Under the pieces are notes generated by a model, which worked only from the letters and a program-made list of their open reading frames with translations, searched no databases and was not told where the DNA came from. This document shows, piece after piece, positions 26,537-33,549 of a stretch of 64,000 nt of DNA (its first letter is position 1; each line of letters starts with the position of its first letter). A program made the translations under genes and the position numbers. The stretch is from NCBI GenBank assembly GCA_964574215.1, contig CAZNLR010000019.1, positions 1-64,000 of the forward strand, in the 5' to 3' direction. This DNA is from GCA-2725625 sp964574215 (lineage in GTDB: Bacteria; Pseudomonadota; Alphaproteobacteria; Rhodospirillales; UBA2165).

Positions 26537-27718
26537 TTAGTGATCGGTCACGAGCAGTTCCGGTTTCCAAGACTTGCTCAACAGCCTGCAACCGGTTTCG
26601 GTAACCAATACCGGGCTGCCGAGAGTTAGACCTTTCTTCTTGTCCATCGTGACAACGGAAGGCTCGAACTCGATCACCATGCCTGCTTCTATCAATTCCG
26701 TGCTTGGTGGCTTGTGCATGGTTTGCATGGGATATGTTCCCATCGGCATCTCAAGGCTGAGTCCGAGGCCATGAAAAGGAGGATTTGTGGATCGGTAACC
26801 GGCCTTGTTTATTACGGCTTGAAAGGCGTCGTCCAAATCCCCCACGGTGATTCCCGGCTTTAGAATATCAAGGCCGCTATTGAAGGATTCGGTGGCAACG
26901 TCAGCCATCTCTCTCGTTTCCTTGTCCGGCTCACCTACGGAAAACGGCTGATTGAACTGCCCCCAATAACCGCAATATTTGCCGTCGAACTCTGTGACAA
27001 TTAGGTCGCCACGTTCCAGCGTTCTGGCCGGCGCTTGAAACTCGCGCTGTCCTCCGTGAGTAACTTCTTTTCCAGAGCTGAAAATGATCATGGAATGGAC
27101 GTCACCACCGTTTCGAAACCGCGTGTCCAGAATTTTGGCCTTTACCTCAAGATCTGAAACACCCACCTTTGCCGTATCGACGACGGATTGAATCGCTTTT
27201 TCACCGATTTCGCAGGCCAATTCGAAGCACTTGATCTCGGCAGGACTCTTAATCTTCCGAGCCTCATCAATGAGGTCCGTGGCATCTTCAAAACTGGCCT
27301 GGGGCAGGTCCTTGGTGAGCGACACATAAGCCGTGTGCGGAAACCCGTACTCGCCTATATATCCGGACAGCGGAAGCATGCCGATCCTCGCCCGTTCAAG
27401 CTGCAGTTCCTTTATCATTTCAGAAATTCCTTTGGAGGGCGTAGGGTGTGCGGAACGGTTATCGGCAATCCAAGAATCGTGAGGTCGCCCGGCAAACGTG
27501 AAAAATGTCGGCTCACCTTCGAGAGGAAATACCAAGTAACCTTCGCCAGTGACTGAGTCACCATTGGTCAGGTAATTCAAAGCGCCGATAACCATGCCGC
27601 TGTAAAGGCCAAAAGTGCCATAAACGACAAGACAATCGAGGTCGCGCTCTCCCATCAATTCGCGCACCTTCTTCCAGCGACGATCACGCTCTTTTCCATC
27701 TAATATTGAATTCGACAT
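26537..27718 (-). CDS. M24-family (creatinase/prolidase-like) hydrolase with most metal ligands replaced
   Basis: A 393-residue pita-bread-fold protein with a creatinase N domain (about 1-130) and an M24 domain. The conserved histidine (PPFHGLGLSLEMP) and one glutamate (VIEFEPSVV) remain. The usual first Asp is Glu (VTEFDGKY), the second Asp position reads Gln (YWGQFNQPF), and the last Glu position reads Gly (LTLGSPVLV). This resembles metal-free creatinase rather than aminopeptidase P. It is the first gene of the TRAP operon and divergent from the IclR gene; the ATG at 27718 follows AAGGAAC. Confidence 0.85.
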   Translation of the reverse strand: MSNSILDGKERDRRWKKVRELMGERDLDCLVVYGTFGLYSGMVIGALNYLTNGDSVTGEGYLVFPLEGEPTFFTFAGRPHDSWIADNRSAHPTPSKGISEMIKELQLERARIGMLPLSGYIGEYGFPHTAYVSLTKDLPQASFEDATDLIDEARKIKSPAEIKCFELACEIGEKAIQSVVDTAKVGVSDLEVKAKILDTRFRNGGDVHSMIIFSSGKEVTHGGQREFQAPARTLERGDLIVTEFDGKYCGYWGQFNQPFSVGEPDKETREMADVATESFNSGLDILKPGITVGDLDDAFQAVINKAGYRSTNPPFHGLGLSLEMPMGTYPMQTMHKPPSTELIEAGMVIEFEPSVVTMDKKKGLTLGSPVLVTETGCRLLSKSWKPELLVTDH

Positions 27719-27878
27719 AGCTGACTCGTTCCTTATTAAGCGGTTTTTAAACTTCGTTGAATTTGGCCTCCTCTCCGGACCGAACATGCTGCCGCCGGGT
27801 GAGGTTTTTCAGCAGGTAAATTCTTTGCCTTTGTTGAACTGCTATATATTCGTAGTAGCTATTGTTATTTAGATGTTA

Positions 27879-27897
27879 TTACGGTATTATAACGACT
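27879..27897 (-). promoter_or_regulatory. Putative IclR operator, distal site
   Basis: TTACGGTATTATAACGACT is, apart from one inserted base, the reverse complement of the site at 28064-28083. It lies about 160 bases upstream of the M24 operon start. Confidence 0.55.
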
Positions 27898-28063
27898 GCT
27901 GTTAAATGTCAACCATTGATTTGAATCTTGTTACAGCTACATAATTGGGGATAAGTCATATGGTGATCGGCTAAAAATTGACCGGACAAGAATATGGTAG
28001 AAAAAATTGATGGCGACGGAAACGCACCGAAATTAATTGTATTTCTGATATAAAATACGTAAT

Positions 28064-28083
28064 AGTCGTTATAACTACCGTAA
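28064..28083 (+). promoter_or_regulatory. Putative IclR operator, proximal site
   Basis: AGTCGTTATAACTACCGTAA lies directly before the ribosome-binding site of the IclR gene (20 bases before its TTG start), a position suited to autorepression. It mirrors the distal site across about 165 bases. Confidence 0.55.
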
Positions 28084-28102
28084 TTAAAAAGGATATTCTG
28101 TT

Positions 28103-28888
28103 TTGGCTAACCAATCGATTGCCCGCGGCGCTGCAATCCTCTCTCTTTTTTCTATTTCTCGGCCAAGATTGAAACTCTCTCAAATTGCCGAAGAGATCGG
28201 CCTTCCTCTCAGCACGACCAATGGCCTTGTCCAATCGCTGGTCATCGCTGGGTTCCTTGAGAAAAACGAAGATAATAGGGAGTATCAGCTGGGACTTTGG
28301 AATATTGAACTCGGGGCCACGAAGATGGCGACCTCCGAAATCAATCAGAAAGGAAGTGCCCTGGCGTATTATCTAGGCCGTGACACTGGCCTGACAGCGC
28401 GGCTCGGTGTACTTGAGCGTGATGCAATTGTCATGACTTATTGTAGTGCTCCCTCGGCATCAATTTTATCTAGGATCGATATTCCCGGAACACCTCTACC
28501 GACATATTGTGTTTCATTGGGGCTCGCAATTTTAGCCTTCTCACCCGAGGAAGAGGTGGTAGAGCATTTGAACAGAATTCAACTCGTCGAATACACTGAA
28601 TTCACGAAAACCGATCCACAGGAAATTTTAGATGAACTGGGTGCCATTCGAAACAAAGGTTATGCATTCTGTGAGAACACGTTGGTGATGCACGCAACAG
28701 GTATCGGTGCCCCAATATTAGGCTCAGATGGCTTGCCAGTTGGCGGAATTAACATTTCCGGAGACTCCACGCAATTTACCGCAACGACGGTCGACTCGTT
28801 GGCCAGACAACTGATGGAAACCGCGTCCGGCATATCCCAACAAATGGGATATCGCTCATATGAGCCGGTCTTTAACATTAAACGGTGA
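28103..28888 (+). CDS. IclR-family transcriptional regulator
   Basis: The 261-residue protein has an N-terminal winged helix (SRPRLKLSQIAEEIGLPLSTTNGLVQSL) and the IclR effector domain (about 90-250) with its typical GIGAPILGSDGLPVGGINISG ending segment. It begins with TTG, with AAAAAGG 11 bases upstream. It is divergent from the M24-TRAP operon and is therefore its likely regulator, sensing the transported compound or a product; this is inferred from position. Confidence 0.88.
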   Translation: MANQSIARGAAILSLFSISRPRLKLSQIAEEIGLPLSTTNGLVQSLVIAGFLEKNEDNREYQLGLWNIELGATKMATSEINQKGSALAYYLGRDTGLTARLGVLERDAIVMTYCSAPSASILSRIDIPGTPLPTYCVSLGLAILAFSPEEEVVEHLNRIQLVEYTEFTKTDPQEILDELGAIRNKGYAFCENTLVMHATGIGAPILGSDGLPVGGINISGDSTQFTATTVDSLARQLMETASGISQQMGYRSYEPVFNIKR

Positions 28889-28900
28889 GAACACAGTTTT

Positions 28901-28986
28901 TGACCGGTTTTGGTGTCTCTTTCTGGCTACAAGTGGACTCATTAATCATTGAAAATAATGTCCGTTTACGGGTGTAAATCGGACAT
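28901..28986. repeat. Dispersed palindromic repeat, copy D with a degenerate partner
   Basis: ATGTCCG (28958-28964) pairs with CGGACAT (28980-28986), extended by TTTA/TAAA with one bulge. Upstream, TCTGGCTACAAGTGGACTCATT (from about 28922) looks like a decayed second copy. It marks the right end of the AT-rich block. Confidence 0.55.
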
Positions 28987-28991
28987 GGGCG

Positions 28992-29195
28992 TTAATTCGA
29001 TCTGCTGGCGCCGCGCCGCGCGCCGCCAAAGTTTTTGACGTTGGCGTTGCCCCTTGGACTTTTAATCGAACCGGATCCTGGATTGAAATGGCCCGGTCCG
29101 AATTTTGGTTTGGAATCGTCGGTGGCGGCGTGTCGCTTTTTGCCTTTTTGCGCAGCTCTCTTTTTCGCCCGTTCACGGGCTTTGGCTTTGGTCAT
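28992..29195 (-). CDS. Small basic conserved protein, unknown function
   Basis: The 67-residue, very basic protein begins MTKAKARERAKKRAAQKGKK and ends with a Gly/Ser/Arg-rich tail (SIKSPRGNANVKNFGGARRG). Small proteins with this layout occur in alphaproteobacteria, from memory, and their function is unknown. Nucleic-acid or ribosome binding would fit the charge, but nothing proves it. Confidence 0.65.
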   Translation of the reverse strand: MTKAKARERAKKRAAQKGKKRHAATDDSKPKFGPGHFNPGSGSIKSPRGNANVKNFGGARRGASRSN

Positions 29196-29490
29196 GATTT
29201 CCGCGCCTCTCGATGCTGGAATTTCCAGAATAGTCTTTAAATCTCAAAGAATCATAGCACTGCGTCATTGCCGACGGAACCGAATATTTAGGGGTAAGTC
29301 CATCGCAACGCACAGTGCCGAACACCAAACGCTTCTATCTGGGGCCGTTTTAGTCTTCGCGTCAACTGCATCAGTTTCATACAATAAAATATCTTGAACC
29401 GCCTGTGCACGGGCGGCCTTGATTGTTGGGCAACGGCGTTTAATAATTCCGAAAATAAATATCATGTCCACAAGGAGGCACAGGGGGAGA

Positions 29491-30372
29491 ATGCACAATA
29501 TGCGATACGAAGCGCCGGACAGTCTCGACACCGCTATAAAGTTGATTGCCGAAGAAAAAGGAGACGTCCGGATTTTCGCCGGCGGAACGGATATTCTGGT
29601 TCAGATGCATGCCGATTTGATCGAGCCGGATTTACTGGTCGATATCAAAAATATCTCGGAACTTCGTCAAATCGAAAAAGAAGCCGATGGATACCGGTTC
29701 GGCGCTGCGGTGACCGGCGTGGAACTGATGGACCATGAAGTTTTCTGCCGGACCTGGCCGGGCGTTATGGATGGCGTCAAGCTAATCGGCTCGATCCAGG
29801 TCAAAGGCCGGGCCACCGTGGGCGGTAATTTGTGCAACGCGTCGCCGGCTGCCGATAGCATTCCGGCGCTGATGGCGGCGGGCGCGACGGTGACCGTGGC
29901 CGGTCCCAACGGCAGGCGTGATGTACCGGTGGAAGAAATCGCCACCGGCCCGGGCAAGACGTCGCTTGACACTGGCGAAGTCGTGGTTTCGTTTTTCCTG
30001 CCCGATGCGCCGCCGGGTTCCGGCAGCGCTTACCAACGCTTTACCCCCCGAACGGAAATGGATATCGCCGTGGTCGGCGTCGGCATCGGTTTGACCCTCG
30101 ATGATAGCGGTGTCTGCACCGCCGCCCGGGTCGCCTTGGGCGCTGTCGCAGAGAGAGCCTTATTGGTGGACGAGGCCGCCGATGCGTTGATCGGAACCAG
30201 CGTGGATGACGGCGCCCTGGATAAACTGGCCGCCGCCGCCAGCGCCGCTTGCCGGCCGATTGACGACAAACGGGGAACCAAGGAATACAGAATAAAAGTT
30301 GCCGCTGTCCTGGCGCGCCGCGTTGCCGCGGTAGCGTTGGAACGGGCCAAAAACAAGGGGCAAAGCCGATGA
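29491..30372 (+). CDS. Molybdenum hydroxylase, FAD-binding medium subunit (CoxM-like)
   Basis: The roughly 293-residue protein has the FAD-binding motifs FAGGTDILVQMHADL and IGSIQVKGRATVGGNLCNASPAAD of the xanthine-dehydrogenase/CO-dehydrogenase family. It transfers electrons from the 2Fe-2S subunit to an acceptor. AAGGAGG (29472-29478) and a GGGGGA precede; ATG 29491 and ATG 29500 are both possible starts. The stop overlaps the next start (ATGA). Confidence 0.9.
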   Translation: MHNMRYEAPDSLDTAIKLIAEEKGDVRIFAGGTDILVQMHADLIEPDLLVDIKNISELRQIEKEADGYRFGAAVTGVELMDHEVFCRTWPGVMDGVKLIGSIQVKGRATVGGNLCNASPAADSIPALMAAGATVTVAGPNGRRDVPVEEIATGPGKTSLDTGEVVVSFFLPDAPPGSGSAYQRFTPRTEMDIAVVGVGIGLTLDDSGVCTAARVALGAVAERALLVDEAADALIGTSVDDGALDKLAAAASAACRPIDDKRGTKEYRIKVAAVLARRVAAVALERAKNKGQSR

Positions 30373-30845
30373 AAAAGCACCACATATCCGCCACCGTCAA
30401 CGGCGATGAAATCGATTTCCTGTGCGAACCGACGCAGACTCTATTGGATATATTGCGCGACGAGCTTTATCTGACGGGAACCAAGGAAGGCTGCGGCACC
30501 GGCGATTGCGGCGCCTGCAGCGTCACCGTGGACGGCGTTTTAATCTGTTCCTGCCTGATGCTCGGCGTCGAAGCCGAAGGCAAGACAATCCAAACCATCG
30601 AAGGTATGGCCGACGGCGATGAATTGCATCCACTGCAACGAAAATTTATTGAGCATGTGGCGCTGCAATGCGGCATCTGCACCCCCGGCCTGCTGATCGC
30701 GGCGCGGAGCCTGCTGGAGAAAAACCCGGATCCGACGGAAGAGGAGGTCCGCTACGGCTTGGCCGGTAATCTGTGCCGTTGTACGGGATATCAAAATATC
30801 ATCGAGGCCGTCATGGACGCCGCCGAAGAAATGAGAGGAGCCTGA
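30369..30845 (+). CDS. Molybdenum hydroxylase, 2Fe-2S small subunit (CoxS-like)
   Basis: The 158-residue protein has the plant-type ferredoxin cysteines (EGCGTGDCGACSVTVDG, then ICSC) and the second cluster (CGICTPGLLIAA and GNLCRCTGYQNI). It links the molybdenum site to FAD. It is coupled to both neighbours, overlapping the medium subunit by four bases. Confidence 0.95.
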   Translation: MKKHHISATVNGDEIDFLCEPTQTLLDILRDELYLTGTKEGCGTGDCGACSVTVDGVLICSCLMLGVEAEGKTIQTIEGMADGDELHPLQRKFIEHVALQCGICTPGLLIAARSLLEKNPDPTEEEVRYGLAGNLCRCTGYQNIIEAVMDAAEEMRGA

Positions 30846-30847
30846 TT

Positions 30848-33172
30848 ATGGGAATGATGCCATCACCCTACGGGACCCAAATACCTTACGAGGAAAAAGA
30901 TCTTAAGGTCGTTGGAACCAATCCGACCGCGCGGCCTGACGCCATCGATAAGGTGACGGGGAAGGCGCGCTACGCCGCCGATATCAACCTGCCCGGGCAA
31001 TTGGTCGGCAAGGTGCTGCGGAGTCCCCATGCGCACGCCCGCATCAAGTCCATCGACACCTCGGAAGCCGAGAAGTTAAAAGGCGTCAAGGCAGTCGTCA
31101 CCTGCGATGATTTCCCCGACATGCCGGTCCTGCACGCCGCCGCCGGCGAGATTATGGTCAATTTCCGCGACGTGACCCGCACCATGATGGCGCGTGAAAA
31201 AGCCTTGTTCGACGGCCATCCCGTGGCCGCCGTCGCGGCGACCAGTGACTCCATCGCCAAGGCTGCGCTCAAGCTGATCAAAGTGGAATACGAAGTGCTG
31301 CCCCATGTCATCGACGTGGTGGAGGCCATGAAGCCGGATGCACCCCTGCTGAACGAGGAACAGTTTACCAAGGGCATTGAACCGGCGCCCGACAAGCCAT
31401 CCAACATCGCCGCCCGAATGACCAGTAAGCTGGGTGATGTGGAGGAAGGTTTCAAACAGGCCGATCTGATCATCGAGCGCGAGTTCAACACCAAGGCCGC
31501 GCACCAGGGCTATATCGAGCCCCATGCCAGCTTGGCCGTTTACACTGATGGCGGCAATGCCGAGGTATGGACCAGCACCCAGGGCCATTTCCTGATCCGC
31601 GCTCAGACCGCCAAGGTCCTTGAAATGGATGTGTCGCGCGTCAAGGTGACGCCGGCGGAACTGGGTGGCGGCTTCGGCGGCAAGAACGGCATCTATCTGG
31701 AGCCGCTGGCTATAATTCTGTCCAAGAAATCGGGCCGGCCGGTAAAAATGACCATGACGAGGAACGAAGTGTTCCGCGCGTCCGGGCCCACATCGGGCAC
31801 CAATATCATCATCAAGATCGGTGTCACCAAAGACGGCAGGATCACCGCGGCCCAGGCGATATTGAACTATCAGTCGGGTTGTTTCCCGGGTTCGTCACTG
31901 CCGCTTTGCACGCCGACCGTCTTCACCCGCTATGATCTGGCGAACGTGCTGGTGATCGGCAACGACGTCACCTGCAACCGGCCCAAGGTGGCCGCTTACC
32001 GCGCACCCGGCGCACCGATGATCGCCTTTGGTGTGGAAACGGTAATTGACGAGCTGGCGGAAGAACTGAAGATGGACCCCATCGACATCCGCCTCAAGAA
32101 CGCCGCCAAGGAAGGCACCCAGACCCATTTCGGACCCAAGCTCGGGCCAATCGGCTATATCGAGACGTTGGAAGCGGCCAGGGCTCACGATCATATGAAG
32201 ACCGAGCTGGGCCCCGATCAGGGCCGCGGCATCGCCACCGGGTTCTGGAACACACTGGGCATGGAAACCTCGGCGACCCTCAACGTCAACCAGGACGGCA
32301 CGGCATCCTTGATCTATGGCACGGTGGATGTGGCAGGCGGCATGCGCGCCGCTTACTCGCAAATCGTTGCCGAGGAGCTTGGTATTCCGTTCGAAAAGGT
32401 AAAGGCCATCCAGAGCGACACGTCGTCCCTGGGCTTCAACTTTACCACCGCCGGCAGCCGCGGCACGGCGGCGGGCGGTATGGCGGCGGTTAAGGCCAGC
32501 CGCGACGCCATTACCCGCATGTGTGAAGTCGCCGCCCGCATGTGGGAGGTGGAAGCAGATCAGGTCGTCTGGGAAGACGGCCATGCCCGTCCGGCAAGTT
32601 CCAATGTGGGCGACTTCGAGCCCCTGTCGGTCGCTGAAATCGCCATGAAGGCGGGTTTCTTCGGCGGCACCATCGCGGGCCACGCCGAGATCAACGTGAC
32701 CGGCGGCGGGCCGGGCTTTGGCACCCATATCGTCGATGTGGAGGTGGACCGTGGCACCGGCCATGTGAAGGTGCTGCGCTATTCGATTATTCAGGATGCG
32801 GGCAAGGCCGTCTATCCCGATTACGTCAAGGCTCAGTTCCACGGTGCCGCCGTGCAGGGGATAGGAATGGCTTTGAACGAGGAATATATCTATGACGAAA
32901 ACGGCGTCATGGAGAATCCCGGTTTTCTCGACTACCGGGTGCCGGTGGCTTCCGACGTGCCGATGATCGATACGGAAATCGTCGAAGTGCCGAACCCCAA
33001 CCACCCTTACGGCATTCGGGGGGTCGGTGAAGTGCCGATTATCCCGCCCCTGGCGGCCATCTCCAACGCTATTTACGACGCCATTGGTGTTCGGATGCGC
33101 AATCACCCGATGTCGCCGCCGAAAGTTCTAAAGGCCATCGAGGACGCCGAGACACCTGTGGCTGCCGAATAG
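30848..33172 (+). CDS. Molybdenum hydroxylase, large molybdopterin-binding subunit
   Basis: The protein is 774 residues from ATG 30848, two bases after the small-subunit stop. It shows the cofactor loops GGGFGGKNGIYLEPLA and AAYRAPGAPMIAFGVE, and the catalytic glutamate segment GIRGVGEVPIIPP. It lacks the AYXCSFR active-site loop of true form I CO dehydrogenase, so it is an aldehyde- or N-heterocycle-oxidising relative of unknown substrate. No cofactor sulfurase or XdhC/CoxD-type maturation gene is next to it. Confidence 0.9.
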   Translation: MGMMPSPYGTQIPYEEKDLKVVGTNPTARPDAIDKVTGKARYAADINLPGQLVGKVLRSPHAHARIKSIDTSEAEKLKGVKAVVTCDDFPDMPVLHAAAGEIMVNFRDVTRTMMAREKALFDGHPVAAVAATSDSIAKAALKLIKVEYEVLPHVIDVVEAMKPDAPLLNEEQFTKGIEPAPDKPSNIAARMTSKLGDVEEGFKQADLIIEREFNTKAAHQGYIEPHASLAVYTDGGNAEVWTSTQGHFLIRAQTAKVLEMDVSRVKVTPAELGGGFGGKNGIYLEPLAIILSKKSGRPVKMTMTRNEVFRASGPTSGTNIIIKIGVTKDGRITAAQAILNYQSGCFPGSSLPLCTPTVFTRYDLANVLVIGNDVTCNRPKVAAYRAPGAPMIAFGVETVIDELAEELKMDPIDIRLKNAAKEGTQTHFGPKLGPIGYIETLEAARAHDHMKTELGPDQGRGIATGFWNTLGMETSATLNVNQDGTASLIYGTVDVAGGMRAAYSQIVAEELGIPFEKVKAIQSDTSSLGFNFTTAGSRGTAAGGMAAVKASRDAITRMCEVAARMWEVEADQVVWEDGHARPASSNVGDFEPLSVAEIAMKAGFFGGTIAGHAEINVTGGGPGFGTHIVDVEVDRGTGHVKVLRYSIIQDAGKAVYPDYVKAQFHGAAVQGIGMALNEEYIYDENGVMENPGFLDYRVPVASDVPMIDTEIVEVPNPNHPYGIRGVGEVPIIPPLAAISNAIYDAIGVRMRNHPMSPPKVLKAIEDAETPVAAE

Positions 33173-33549
33173 GCATTGGGTTTAATTTGACGTTTGCGGC
33201 AGATTAGCCGACGGGAGAACTATACCTGCGCGGTCGCTTATCGGTATCGGATTATTTGAAATATCCGGTCTTTCTCCCTGCCGTCTTACTGCCATTGTAT
33301 CAATTTACTTCAATACATTTCAGAGCCGGATACTTTGACCTATGTCATATTCAAAACGCCAATGAATAGATACGTTTTGGATATGGAAAATGGAAAGACT
33401 TTTCGACAATATAATAATACCGATCAGCACAAAAATTGCCGGAACGATTTTTCAGCGGTTGGAACTTCTTAAATCCATAGATTGGCTCATGGCCTAAGGA
33501 TTGTGAAGGCCGACAGAGTTTTTAATATTTAAAATTGAAGTAAAATCGA
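33173..33549. other. 377-bp intergenic stretch
   Basis: No gene, repeat or clear hairpin is seen. It must contain the promoter of the NIT-domain kinase; no confident -35/-10 pair can be chosen. Confidence 0.5.

Larger units (their letters stand above)
27719..28102. other. 384-bp divergent promoter region between the M24/TRAP operon and the IclR gene
   Basis: No gene is seen. It is very AT-rich and contains a pair of near-identical inverted sites (27879-27897 and 28064-28083), suitable for binding by the IclR regulator with looping. Confidence 0.6.

Noticed and set aside
26537..27718. DMSP lyase DddP (also M24 family)
   Set aside because: DddP keeps the Asp and Glu metal ligands that are replaced here.
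31895..33106. Long minus-strand frame inside the molybdenum hydroxylase gene
   Set aside because: The plus-strand frame has clear cofactor motifs; the reverse is Gly/His-rich without domain features.
29491..33172. Carbon monoxide dehydrogenase (coxMSL)
   Set aside because: The gene order fits, but the large subunit lacks the AYXCSFR-type active-site loop.
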